A stretch of DNA of 33,128 nt from Lysobacterales bacterium (GCA_022841325.1 JALHRS010000058.1:1-33128); one strand, 5' to 3'; counted from the first letter of the stretch, positions 16,708 through 24,541 are shown. Numbers and translations: made by a program. The notes: generated from the sequence alone by a model not told the origin.

Positions 16708-18842
16708 TGCGTATAGGCCTGCGCGCCAAGTTCGTGCTGAGTCTGTTGGCCACCACGCTGCTGTGGCTGGCGATACTGGTGATGGGTTGGCGCAGCGCTA
16801 CCCAGGCGATGGACGATGTGCTGTTGCAGAATGAACTGGCCTCCAGGGATCAGGGCCGGGCGGCGTTGGCAGATCGTGGCGTGCAATTGGCGGCATTCCT
16901 GGCTGAAACCCTGACCAACCCGGTCTACTACACCGATCTGCTGACGGTGCGCGAGGTGGCGCGATCGGCACTGGATCAGCCTGATGTCGACTATGTGCTC
17001 GTCTACGACAATCAAGGCCGGTTGATCCACGACGGAACCGGCGATATTCCGCGCTTCGGTCAGGTCATGGATGATGCTCTGGCGCCGGCGGTGATCGCTG
17101 CCGATGCGCCCCTGGTGCAATGGGGCGAGCGACAGATCGACGCCAGTTCGCCCATCGAGATTGGCGATCTGCACCTCGGCGGCGTGCGCGTGGGTTTGTC
17201 GCTGGCGCGCACCGAAGGTGCTCTGGCGATCGAGAAGGCCGGTGCCAGAGAGCGCTTTCGGGTGGCTTTCTCGGGGCCTGCACACATGTTGGTGCTCGGT
17301 TTCCTGGCCCTGCTGCTGTGGGTGGTGCTGGCAGGCTGGCTGGTGGCGCGTGGGCTGGTCCGGCCGATCCGACATCTGGCGGCGCAGGCGCGGGAAATAG
17401 AGCGCGGCCGCTTCGAGCGCCACATCGGCAGTCATCGCGGTGACGAGCTGGGTGAGCTGATCCGGGCCTTCGGACGGATGAGTGAAGCCGTACGTCGCCA
17501 CCATCATGACATCCGCAAGCTTGCCTACCACGATAGCCTGACCGGTCTGCCCAATCGACTGATGCTGAGAGAACTGCTGGACGAGGCCATCGCCGAGTTC
17601 CGCGGCAGTGGCATGGGACTGGCGCTGTTGTTCATCGACATGGATGACTTCAAACGGATCAACGACACTCTGGGACATGATGCCGGCGATGAAGTGCTGG
17701 TCGAGTTTGCCAGCCGACTCAAGCGCACCCTGATCACGCCCGAATCTCCGGTCCAGCCGGTGATTGCCCGGTTGGGTGGTGATGAGTTCGTGGCCGTGGT
17801 CACAGGCATCGACGCCCGTCGCAAGAGCGAGTACGCGGCAACTGCACTGCTCGAAAGCCTCAAACAACCCTTCCTGATCGGCGACCGCTCGCTGCTGGTC
17901 GGGGCAAGCATCGGCATCACCGTGTTCCCGGATGACGCCCACACCTCTAAGTTGCTGCTCAAGCACGGTGACCTGGCCATGTATCAGGCCAAGCAGCGTG
18001 GCAAGAACTGCTATCGCTTCTTCGCCGGACATTTGACCGAGGCCGCCGAGGAGCGGCTCGGTCTGGAGCACGACTTGCGCGAAGCGCTGGAGCAAGGACG
18101 TCTGGAGGTGGCTTATCAGCCCATACACGCCCTGCGCGACGGGGTGCTGGTGGGAGCCGAGGCTCTGCTGCGCTGGACCGATCAGCGCCGGGGCTCGGTG
18201 CCGCCGTCGATTTTCGTGCCGGTGGCCGAAGCCTGCGGTCTGATCGATGCGCTGGGGGAATGGGTGCTCGATCGCGCCTGCCGTGATGCCGCGCAATGGC
18301 AGGTTCAGCGTCCGGGACTATCGGTGGCAGTCAACCTCTCTGGACGTCAACTGCAGCGCGGCGATCTGGGGCATCGGATCAGCGCGATACTCGACAAGCA
18401 TCAGTTGTCTCCGCATTTGCTGCATCTGGAGTTGACCGAATCGAGCCTGCTGCACGATGAGCAAACGGCCTTTGAGGCCCTGAGCAAGTTGCGTGAAACC
18501 GGCGTAAGGGTCTGGCTGGACGATTTCGGTACCGGCTTCTCCGGGTTGAGCCATCTGCGCCGTGCGCGGGTCGACGGCGTCAAGATCGATCGCAGCTTCA
18601 TCACCGACATCCTGAGTGATCCCGAAGACCTGGCGCTGGCCAGCGCGATCATCGCCATGGCCCATTCGCTGGGCATGCAGGTCATTGCCGAGGGCGTGGA
18701 AGTCGAGGCCCAATACCAGTTGCTGCGCGCGCGTGGTTGCGATCAGGCGCAGGGCTTCTGGATGAGCATCGCCGTCAGTCCCGAACGCCTGGTGCAGCAG
18801 CCAAGCCGGGTCAGGGCTGACTCGGGAGCCGATTCCGAGTGA
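16704..18842 (+). CDS. Membrane HAMP-GGDEF-EAL c-di-GMP signalling protein
   Basis: Inner-membrane protein of 712 aa predicted to make and/or degrade cyclic di-GMP. Order: TM1 about residues 8-30; periplasmic sensor of roughly 160 residues with a Cache-like strand (YVLVYDNQGRLIHDGTG); TM2 about 195-218; HAMP (RGLVRPIRHLAAQAREIERGRF); GGDEF domain with intact GGDEF near residue 358; EAL domain from about 475. The EAL side has EALLRW (about 485), NLSGRQL, ELTESSLL, DDFGTGFSGLSHL, KIDRSFI and IAEGVE, so catalysis looks possible. The RxxD inhibitory site expected five residues before GGDEF is absent (PVQP). Its start overlaps the PhnD-like gene and its stop overlaps a DUF486 gene. It probably senses the occupied binding protein. 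Confidence 0.93.
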   Translation: MMRIGLRAKFVLSLLATTLLWLAILVMGWRSATQAMDDVLLQNELASRDQGRAALADRGVQLAAFLAETLTNPVYYTDLLTVREVARSALDQPDVDYVLVYDNQGRLIHDGTGDIPRFGQVMDDALAPAVIAADAPLVQWGERQIDASSPIEIGDLHLGGVRVGLSLARTEGALAIEKAGARERFRVAFSGPAHMLVLGFLALLLWVVLAGWLVARGLVRPIRHLAAQAREIERGRFERHIGSHRGDELGELIRAFGRMSEAVRRHHHDIRKLAYHDSLTGLPNRLMLRELLDEAIAEFRGSGMGLALLFIDMDDFKRINDTLGHDAGDEVLVEFASRLKRTLITPESPVQPVIARLGGDEFVAVVTGIDARRKSEYAATALLESLKQPFLIGDRSLLVGASIGITVFPDDAHTSKLLLKHGDLAMYQAKQRGKNCYRFFAGHLTEAAEERLGLEHDLREALEQGRLEVAYQPIHALRDGVLVGAEALLRWTDQRRGSVPPSIFVPVAEACGLIDALGEWVLDRACRDAAQWQVQRPGLSVAVNLSGRQLQRGDLGHRISAILDKHQLSPHLLHLELTESSLLHDEQTAFEALSKLRETGVRVWLDDFGTGFSGLSHLRRARVDGVKIDRSFITDILSDPEDLALASAIIAMAHSLGMQVIAEGVEVEAQYQLLRARGCDQAQGFWMSIAVSPERLVQQPSRVRADSGADSE

Positions 18843-19201
18843 ATGCCGGGCTGCCCCTTGCCGCCTGGTTGCCGATCGTGCTGCTGATCGGCTCCAACAT
18901 CTTCATGACCTTCGCCTGGTACGGTCATTTGCGCTACAAGACCTCGGCGCTCCTGGTGGTCATTGCCATGAGCTGGCTGATCGCACTGCCCGAGTACATC
19001 CTGCAGGTGCCAGCCAACCGCATCGGTCATGGTTATTACAGCGCGGCCCAGCTCAAGACCCTGCAGGAAATCATCACGCTCGCGGTGTTCTGCGTGTTTT
19101 CGGTGAGCTATCTGGGCGAGAGCCTGCGCTGGAACCATCTGGTGGCTTTTCTGCTGCTGGTGGCCGCCGCCGGATTCATGTTCCTGCCCGGCCCGCGCTG
19201 A
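18839..19201 (+). CDS. DUF486 small multi-pass membrane protein
   Basis: Protein of 120 aa with four hydrophobic segments (about residues 8-24, 37-53, 78-93 and 100-115), matching the DUF486/DMT-like family. Visible family features are NIFMTFAWYGHL, ALPEYILQVPANRIGHGYYSAAQLKTLQEIITLAVF and a terminal membrane helix ending FMFLPGPR. It starts at GTG 18839, overlapping the GGDEF-EAL stop by GTGA, and therefore appears to be the third cistron of that unit. A nearby ATG (18843) is out of frame. A transport role is suggested by the family's resemblance to drug/metabolite transporters, but no substrate is known to me. Confidence 0.85.
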   Translation: MNAGLPLAAWLPIVLLIGSNIFMTFAWYGHLRYKTSALLVVIAMSWLIALPEYILQVPANRIGHGYYSAAQLKTLQEIITLAVFCVFSVSYLGESLRWNHLVAFLLLVAAAGFMFLPGPR

Positions 19202-19316
19202 CACCATGAAGGATCGACAGCCGTGCACAAGGGGATAGCGCATTGTTCGGGCGGACACGTGAGAGATGTGGGTGGGCCTGTAGTCGAAAACCGCAAGACC
19301 ACAATGGGATGGGCCA

Positions 19317-20297
19317 GTGACAGCTGAATCAAGGGATGAGGGTGCCGGGCAGACCCGGAGCCCCAGTGCTGGCGAGGGCAAGCGCCCGAGCGTGGCGCTG
19401 GTGCTGGGTGCAGGTGGCGCCCGTGGTCTGGCCCATATCGGCGTGATCGACGTGCTGCGCGAGCGCGGATATCGCATCGCCGCCATTGCCGGAGCTTCGA
19501 TGGGGGCATTGGTCGGTGGTATCTGCGCCGCCGGCAAGCTCGATGACTACCGCGACTGGGCCTGTGCGCTGGAGCGTGCCGACGTCATGCGCCTGCTGGA
19601 TTTCGCCTTCGGTCATCCGGGCTTGATCAAGGGCGATCGGGTGATCGCCGAGTTGCGCCGCCTGGTGGGCGAGCACCGCATCGAGGAGCTGGATCTGCCC
19701 TTTGTGGCGGTGGCTACCGATCTCGCCAATCGACGCGAAGTCTGGCTGACCCGCGGCAAGCTGTTCGACGCCGTGCGAGCCTCCATCGCTATCCCCATGG
19801 TGTTTACCCCGCATCGTCTCGATGGGCGGGAACTGGTCGACGGCGGATTGCTGGCGCCCATACCCCTCGCCGCAACGCGGATGTTCTCCGCCGATCTGGT
19901 GCTGGCGGTGGATGCCAATTCCCAGTCTGTCCTGCCACGGAAGAGCGACCCGCAGGCGCAGAATCGGGAAAAGAACGTCCACAAGGGGAGCAACGGTAAT
20001 GGCTTGCGCGCGCGCATCGAAGCCTGGATCGAGGGCTTGATGGAACGCGACAGCCCGGAACCGGCACAGCCCGGTCTGCTGGACCTGATGTCGCGCTCGC
20101 TGGACGCGGTGCAGTCCCGAATCAGCCAGACCCAGCTGGCCCTGGATCCGCCCGATGTGCTGGTGCGGATTCCACATCGATCCTGTTTCTTCTACGAGTT
20201 CTGGAAGGCCAGCGAGATGATCGAGATCGGTCGTGAGGCCGCCAAACTGGCGATGGACCGCTACGAAGATACGGTCGTGCCGGATCGTCGGGGGTAG
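19317..20297 (+). CDS. Patatin-like phospholipase family protein (RssA/NTE type)
   Basis: Predicted serine acyl hydrolase with a Ser-Asp dyad, 326 aa. The oxyanion loop GAGGARG is at residues 31-37, the nucleophile elbow GASMG at 59-63 (Ser61), and the catalytic Asp in VDGG at about 175. HIGVIDVLRERGYRI and AVRASIAIPMVFTP are typical of the bacterial RssA/YlbK subgroup. No signal peptide or transmembrane segment is seen, so it is probably cytosolic or membrane-peripheral. The start is GTG 19317; nearby ATGs at 19304 and 19309 are out of frame. A hydrophilic linker with many Gln/Asn/Lys residues lies at about 205-235. It converges on the Nudix gene with a 42-nt gap. Confidence 0.9.
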   Translation: MTAESRDEGAGQTRSPSAGEGKRPSVALVLGAGGARGLAHIGVIDVLRERGYRIAAIAGASMGALVGGICAAGKLDDYRDWACALERADVMRLLDFAFGHPGLIKGDRVIAELRRLVGEHRIEELDLPFVAVATDLANRREVWLTRGKLFDAVRASIAIPMVFTPHRLDGRELVDGGLLAPIPLAATRMFSADLVLAVDANSQSVLPRKSDPQAQNREKNVHKGSNGNGLRARIEAWIEGLMERDSPEPAQPGLLDLMSRSLDAVQSRISQTQLALDPPDVLVRIPHRSCFFYEFWKASEMIEIGREAAKLAMDRYEDTVVPDRRG

Positions 20298-20339
20298 CGG
20301 GGCGGCGCGAACGCCGTCCACAGTCGGCGACAAAGGCAG

Positions 20340-20780
20340 TCATGAGCGCTGCGAATGGCCAGCCTGTCTGGCCATCCAGGCCGGCAGCACTTCCAGAAAG
20401 AAGGGGCGATGCAGCGCGAAAGTCGGTGTCAGGTTAGGGAAATCAGCGGGTGCCATCCAGCGACAGTCGGCAACCTCAGCCGGATTGGGAAGGAGTTGTA
20501 CCGGCGTGGACAAGGGTAGAACCCGCCACCAGTGCAGTCGATGGCGGCCGTCGTCGGTATCGCTTTGCCAAAGCGCTTCCACCGCCCGGACGGCGATGCC
20601 AAGTTCCTCCAGGGTTTCGCGTTCCGCCGCCTGTGCCAGGCTTTCTCCGGCCTCGACGTGGCCGGTTGGCGGTGACCAGATGCCGGGTCGTGCCACCAGA
20701 TCGGAGCGCTTGATCATCAGCACGCGGTCACGGTCCATCAGAATGATGACCACGCCGCGCCCCTGGCCTGAGTCACTCAT
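20340..20780 (-). CDS. Nudix hydrolase
   Basis: Nudix-fold pyrophosphohydrolase of 146 aa, with unknown substrate (nucleoside diphosphate derivative expected for the fold). A perfect Nudix box runs from Gly40 to Ile62 (GHVEAGES, then seven residues, RETLEELGI). The N-terminus GVVIILMDRDRVLMIKRSD and the aromatic GIWSPPTGHVE lead are typical of MutT-like members. The start is ATG 20780 (MSDSGQG), 14 nt after the argR stop, so it is probably cotranscribed with argR. The frame is open further upstream but that part overlaps argR. Confidence 0.88.
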   Translation of the reverse strand: MSDSGQGRGVVIILMDRDRVLMIKRSDLVARPGIWSPPTGHVEAGESLAQAAERETLEELGIAVRAVEALWQSDTDDGRHRLHWWRVLPLSTPVQLLPNPAEVADCRWMAPADFPNLTPTFALHRPFFLEVLPAWMARQAGHSQRS

Positions 20781-20793
20781 CCCGGGAGCGCGC

Positions 20794-21213
20794 TCAGGGC
20801 TCGTCCAGGAAGCGCATCCGGGCGGCATCGATCAGCGTCTGCAGGGCATGGCCCTCGCGCAGGGCAATGAACACGGTGTCGTCGCCGGCGATGGTACCGG
20901 CCTGACCCGGCAGCGGCTGGTGATCCAGCACCGCGGCCACGGCATTGGCAAAGCCCGGCTTGGTCCTGAGCACGATCAGATTGGGTGGCGCCGACAGCAC
21001 CGCCGTGGCCCCCGGGCTGCCATCGCCCGGGGGTGCATAGCGGCCGTTGCGCTTGGAGATGCCGAGGCGGGTGAGGTGGCGTGATAGCGTAGGCTGACTG
21101 ACCACCTTGCCCGCCTTGGCCAGGGCCGCCTGCAGTTCGAACTGGTCAGAAATGCGGTCGTTGCTGATCAACTCCAGCAGGGTTTGATCAAGATCTGCAG
21201 CGGTTCGGGCCAT
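20794..21213 (-). CDS. argR: Arginine repressor ArgR
   Basis: Arginine-dependent hexameric repressor/activator, 139 aa. The N-terminal winged helix includes DQFELQAALAKAGKVVSQPTLSRHLTRLGISK. The C-terminal domain carries the arginine-binding and oligomerisation signature GTIAGDDTVFIAL. I choose ATG 21213 (MARTAADLD) because the longer open frame to 21273 would run through the operator and back to the argD start. It is transcribed divergently from argD across the 65-bp palindromic control region, so it probably represses both itself and the arg genes when arginine is abundant. This is a more canonical arrangement than the single arg operons of Xanthomonas as I recall them. Confidence 0.94.
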   Translation of the reverse strand: MARTAADLDQTLLELISNDRISDQFELQAALAKAGKVVSQPTLSRHLTRLGISKRNGRYAPPGDGSPGATAVLSAPPNLIVLRTKPGFANAVAAVLDHQPLPGQAGTIAGDDTVFIALREGHALQTLIDAARMRFLDEP

Positions 21214-21236
21214 GGGCTTGTGCGCTCGATGGAAAG

Positions 21237-21279
21237 TGCATAATATGCGACACCTCCGCATGTTATGCAACATTATTCA
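21237..21279. promoter_or_regulatory. Palindromic argR-argD operator (candidate ARG boxes)
   Basis: TGCATAATATGCG (21237-21249) and CGCATGTTATGCA (21257-21269) are inverted copies matching at 12 of 13 positions, separated by 7 bp. Their centres are 20 bp apart, about two helical turns, as in paired ARG boxes. An additional box-like sequence TGCAACATTATTCA (21266-21279) resembles the TGAAT-N4-ATTCA consensus and runs into the argD start codon. On the minus strand TTGCAT and CATATT spaced by 17 bp could be the argR promoter and lie within the palindrome. ArgR binding is inferred. Confidence 0.7.
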
Positions 21280-22412
21280 TGTCCGCACTGCTCGAAACCT
21301 ATGCCGCTTTTCCCTTCGTGCTCGATCACGGTCGTGGCGACCGGGTCTATGACGAAGACGGCAGCGAATACCTGGATTGGTACGGCGGACATTGTGTCAC
21401 GGCCACCGGGCATTCGCATCCGCGCGTGGTGGCGGCCATTGCCGAGCAGGCCGGGCGACTGCTGTTCTATTCGGCGGCAGCGCGCTTGCGCATCCGCGAA
21501 CAGGCCGCCAATGCTCTGATGTCCTTTGTTGCGGGCTCGGGCATGAGCCGGGTGTTCTTCTGCAATTCCGGTGCCGAAGCCAACGAGAACGCGCTGAAAC
21601 TGGCGATCAAGCAGACCGGTCGCAGCGGACTGCTGAGTTTTGATGGCGGCTGGCACGGGCGCACCACGCTGGCGCTGGCGGTCACCGATGATCCCAAGAT
21701 CACCGATCCCTACGCTTCGGTACTGCCGCAGAGTCAGCGTCTGCCTTTTGCCGACCTCGCCGCGCTCGAGCGCTTCGACTTCAGCACGGTGGCCGCGGTC
21801 ATCGTTGAGCCGATCCAGAGCATGTCCGGCATCCGCTGCGCCAGCCCGGCCTGGTTTGCGCGTTTGCGCGAGTTGACGGCAGCCGCGGGTACCTGGCTGA
21901 TCTTCGATGAAATCCAGACCGGGGTAGGGCGGCTGGGCACGCCGACGGCGGCCGAGTTCCATGGCGTGCGCCCCGATGCACTGACCCTGGCCAAGGGCCT
22001 GGCTTCGGGTGTGCCGGTGGGCGCCACGCTGTTGTCGGCCGAGCGCGCAGCGGCGGTGCAGAGCGGCGATCTCGGCAGTACCTTCGGCGGTGGACCGCTG
22101 GCGATGGCCGCTCTGGTGGCTACGCTGCAGGTCATCCAGGAGGAAGAACTTGCGTCTCACGCCCGCGATATCGGCGCACGCCTGAAACAGAGCTTGCCCG
22201 GATCGGCGGTAACGAGCGTGCTCGGCGAGGGTTTGCTGCTGGGTCTGCGCACGGCCGGGCCGGCTGCGGCGCTGAAGCGTCATCTATTCGAACGTAGACT
22301 GTTGGTCGGCGGCTCGTCCGATCCGCAGGTTCTGCGCCTGATGCCCTGCCTGAATGTCAGCGAGGACGCGATCAGCGCACTCGAGCTCGCCATTTCGCAA
22401 TTCCAAGGATAA
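21279..22412 (+). CDS. argD: Acetylornithine aminotransferase
   Basis: Class III PLP aminotransferase (377 aa) converting N-acetylglutamate semialdehyde plus glutamate to N-acetylornithine and 2-oxoglutarate. Visible motifs: FCNSGAEANENALKLA (PLP phosphate, residues about 94-110), GWHGRTTLALA, the IFDEIQTGVGRLG motif with Asp210 and Gln213, and the Schiff-base lysine Lys239 in LAKGLASGVPVGA; TFGGGPLAMAA follows. The ATG at 21279 overlaps the end of the operator, and no Shine-Dalgarno sequence is visible, so a leaderless or very short leader mRNA is possible. The length is slightly short for the family. The next gene starts 6 nt after its stop. Confidence 0.94.
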   Translation: MSALLETYAAFPFVLDHGRGDRVYDEDGSEYLDWYGGHCVTATGHSHPRVVAAIAEQAGRLLFYSAAARLRIREQAANALMSFVAGSGMSRVFFCNSGAEANENALKLAIKQTGRSGLLSFDGGWHGRTTLALAVTDDPKITDPYASVLPQSQRLPFADLAALERFDFSTVAAVIVEPIQSMSGIRCASPAWFARLRELTAAAGTWLIFDEIQTGVGRLGTPTAAEFHGVRPDALTLAKGLASGVPVGATLLSAERAAAVQSGDLGSTFGGGPLAMAALVATLQVIQEEELASHARDIGARLKQSLPGSAVTSVLGEGLLLGLRTAGPAAALKRHLFERRLLVGGSSDPQVLRLMPCLNVSEDAISALELAISQFQG

Positions 22413-22418
22413 GTATTG

Positions 22419-23417
22419 ATGCGCCATTTCACTCATCTGGACGATCTCGGCCCCAAGGGGCAAGCCGCGCTGCTGAAGCTGGCGGCCGATTTCAAGCGCA
22501 ACGAACCCGGCGCCCTGCTCAAGGGCAAGGTGCTCGGCATGCTGTTCTTCAATCCCTCGCTGCGCACCCGCACCAGCTTTGAAGTGGCGATGCTCAAGCT
22601 CGGCGGCCAGGCAGTGGCACTGGAAGAGGGCAGCGGCGTCTGGAAGGTCGAGACCGAAGACGGCGCGGTCATGAATGCGGACAAGGCCGAGCACGTGCGC
22701 GAGGCGGCGCCGGTGTTGTCGCGCTATGTCGATGCGCTGGGCGTGCGTGCGTTCTCGCGCGGCATGGGTCAGGCCGATGACGATATCGATGGCGTCATCA
22801 ATGCTTTCCGGCGGCATGCCAAGGTGCCGATGGTCAGCCTGGAATCGGCTCGTGAACATCCCTGTCAGGGACTGGCTGACATGCTCACGGTGCAGGAGAG
22901 TTTTGGTCAGACCCAGGGCGTGAAAGTGGTTCTGAGCTGGGCTCCGCATGTCAAACCACTGGCCAAGGCCGTGCCCAACTCGGTGTTGCTGCATGCGGCC
23001 GCTGCCGGATGCGACATCACGGTAGCCCACCCACCCGGATTTGAACTCGGCGAGGCTGTACGTGCCCAAGCCCAGCGCTACGCCGGCGAGAGCGGCGCCA
23101 GGATTCGTTACACCCACGATCAGCGCGAGGCCTTGAATGGCGCGCATGTGGTGTATGCCAAGGCCTGGGGCCCGGAACCGCGCGCCAGCGAAGACAGCAT
23201 CGTGTCCTCGCCGGCGCTGCGCGGCTGGATGCCCACGCTCAAGCATTTCGAAAACTGCACCTCCGAGGCGATCTTTCTGCACTGCCTGCCGGTACGACGC
23301 AATGTCGAGATCAGCGACGAAGTCCTCGATTCCGAGTTCTCACGCGTGATCGACGAGGCCGAGAACCGCCTGTGGGTACAAATGGCCGCGCTCGCCTGGC
23401 TGTTTGGCAAGGCGTAA
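22419..23417 (+). CDS. argF': N-acetylornithine carbamoyltransferase (AOTCase)
   Basis: Transfers the carbamoyl group from carbamoyl phosphate to N-acetylornithine, giving N-acetylcitrulline. The 332 aa show the carbamoyl-phosphate site NPSLRTRTSFE (45-55), GSGVWKVE (Trp75, the acyl-recognition loop absent from ordinary ArgF), HPCQGLADMLT (147-157), YAKAWG (Lys248) and HCLPVRRNVE (288-297). AEHVREAAP at 90-98 retains a Glu where I recall succinylornithine enzymes having Pro, favouring the acetyl substrate. Glu297 aligns with the carboxylated Lys302 of the Xanthomonas enzyme (numbering from memory). ATG 22419 follows AAGGAT; TTG 22416 is an alternative. The G-rich tract begins 3 nt after its stop. 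Confidence 0.93.
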   Translation: MRHFTHLDDLGPKGQAALLKLAADFKRNEPGALLKGKVLGMLFFNPSLRTRTSFEVAMLKLGGQAVALEEGSGVWKVETEDGAVMNADKAEHVREAAPVLSRYVDALGVRAFSRGMGQADDDIDGVINAFRRHAKVPMVSLESAREHPCQGLADMLTVQESFGQTQGVKVVLSWAPHVKPLAKAVPNSVLLHAAAAGCDITVAHPPGFELGEAVRAQAQRYAGESGARIRYTHDQREALNGAHVVYAKAWGPEPRASEDSIVSSPALRGWMPTLKHFENCTSEAIFLHCLPVRRNVEISDEVLDSEFSRVIDEAENRLWVQMAALAWLFGKA

Positions 23418-23419
23418 GA

Positions 23420-23446
23420 GGGGGGCAGGGGAAAGGGGGCAGGGGG
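23420..23446 (+). repeat. G-quadruplex motif just after the carbamoyltransferase stop
   Basis: On the plus (mRNA) strand four runs of 6, 4, 5 and 5 guanines are separated by CA, AAA and CA, satisfying the G3+N1-7 rule. The tract starts 3 nt after the TAA. It is partly complementary to the C-rich tract at 23488-23513, so a hairpin is an alternative structure. Confidence 0.75.
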
Positions 23447-23487
23447 CACGGGAAAAGCGGGCCTCGTGGTCACTTTCCCAAGTCCAG

Positions 23488-23513
23488 CCCCCGTGCCCCG
23501 TGCCCCGTGCCCC
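23488..23513 (+). repeat. GTGCCCC heptamer repeat (3 copies) upstream of argB
   Basis: CCCCC followed by three copies of GTGCCCC. The complementary strand carries four G-runs separated by CAC, a G-quadruplex motif. The unit is the reverse complement of the GGGGCAC heptamer repeated about eleven times after the DUF1611-type gene. Confidence 0.75.
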
Positions 23514-23549
23514 GCATTTTCTTCTTTCCCCGTTTCTGAGGTTCCCAAA

Positions 23550-24449
23550 ATGCCCTTCGCATCCAATCCCTACGACGCTCTCAAAGGACTGTCCAAGTAC
23601 CTGCGTCAGTTTCGCGGCAAGACCTTCGTCATCAAGCTCGGTGGCGAGGTGCTTGATGAGCCGGAAAGCCGGCGCAAGGTGGTCGAGCAGATCGGCGTGC
23701 TGTGGACGCTGTCGATCCGCGTCGTGGTGGTCCATGGCGGTGGTTCGCGGCTGGACCAGTTGTGCACCCAGCTGAACCTGCCGATCGAGAAGCAGGCTGG
23801 CCGTCGGGTGACGACGCCCGAAGTGCTGGAAGCCGCCAAGATGGTGTTCAACGGCGTCACCAACACCGATCTGCTGTCCGAGATGAACCGCGTGGGCGTT
23901 CCTGCGGTCGGTCTGACCGGTGTCGACGCCGGCATGATCAAGGCCCGCAAGCGCGCGCCGATGTACATGGGCGAGGACGAGGGCAAGCCGAAATTCTTCG
24001 ACTACGGACTGGTCGGCGATATCGAACAGATCGATCCGACGCTGCTCAATCATCTGCTGGAATCGGACTATGTGCCGGTGATCGCGCCGCTGTCGGGCAG
24101 CCCCGATGGCAGTGTCTACAACACCAATGCCGATACCATCGCTTCGCACCTGGCCGCCGTGCTCGGCGCCGAGAAGCTGTTCTATGTGCTCAAGGTCTCC
24201 GGCCTGCTGAAGGACGTCAAGAATCCGTCCTCGCTGATCACCTTTGCCACGCTGGCCAAGCTCGACGAGATGGAAGCCCGCGGTGAACTGGCGGGCGGCA
24301 TGCTGCCCAAGGCGGCTTCGATCCGTCATGCCCTGAACAACGGCGTGCATTCGGCACATCTGGTGTCCGGCGTACAGGCCGACGCGCTCCTGGTGGAGAT
24401 CTTCACCAACGAGGGCGCGGGCACCATGATCGTCAAGGATGGGGAGTAG
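23550..24449 (+). CDS. argB: Acetylglutamate kinase (standalone)
   Basis: Phosphorylates N-acetylglutamate with ATP, the second step of arginine synthesis. The 299 aa contain the amino-acid-kinase motifs VIKLGGE (Lys29), VVVVHGGGSRLDQL (62-65 HGGG), the acetylglutamate region GRRVTTPEVLEAAKMVFNG, VYNTNADTIASHLAAVLGAEKLFYVLKVSGLL, GGMLPKAASIRHALNNGV and the terminal EIFTNEGAGTMIV. The N-terminal stretch LKGLSKYLRQFRGKT resembles the extra helix of hexameric, arginine-inhibited kinases. No N-acetylglutamate synthase (GNAT) domain is attached, unlike the fused enzyme I recall from Xanthomonas. ATG 23550 has GAGG about 8 nt upstream; the open frame upstream to 23466 is translated repeat sequence. 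Confidence 0.93.
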   Translation: MPFASNPYDALKGLSKYLRQFRGKTFVIKLGGEVLDEPESRRKVVEQIGVLWTLSIRVVVVHGGGSRLDQLCTQLNLPIEKQAGRRVTTPEVLEAAKMVFNGVTNTDLLSEMNRVGVPAVGLTGVDAGMIKARKRAPMYMGEDEGKPKFFDYGLVGDIEQIDPTLLNHLLESDYVPVIAPLSGSPDGSVYNTNADTIASHLAAVLGAEKLFYVLKVSGLLKDVKNPSSLITFATLAKLDEMEARGELAGGMLPKAASIRHALNNGVHSAHLVSGVQADALLVEIFTNEGAGTMIVKDGE

Positions 24450-24453
24450 CAGT

Positions 24454-24541
24454 GTAGGTCACGTTGGGCGCGCAGCGACCTACGTGACATCGGCGACACA
24501 CCATTCGTCACGTAGCCCGCAGGGCGGGCAACGTGACCTAC
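24454..24541. repeat. Inverted pair of ~35-bp palindromic elements (copies 1 and 2)
   Basis: Copy 1 (24454-24488) starts GTAGGTCACGTT and ends CCTACGTGAC. Copy 2 (24507-24541) is in the opposite orientation, starting GTCACGTAG and ending AACGTGACCTAC. They fill the argB-argH gap. Other copies lie at 26123-26157, 27743-27777, 27863-27897, 29158-29190 and 29201-29235. Confidence 0.85.

Noticed and set aside
16668..18296. Minus-strand frame of over 500 codons opposite the GGDEF-EAL gene
   Set aside because: The plus-strand protein has complete GGDEF and EAL motifs; the antisense translation is Gln/His-rich without motifs.
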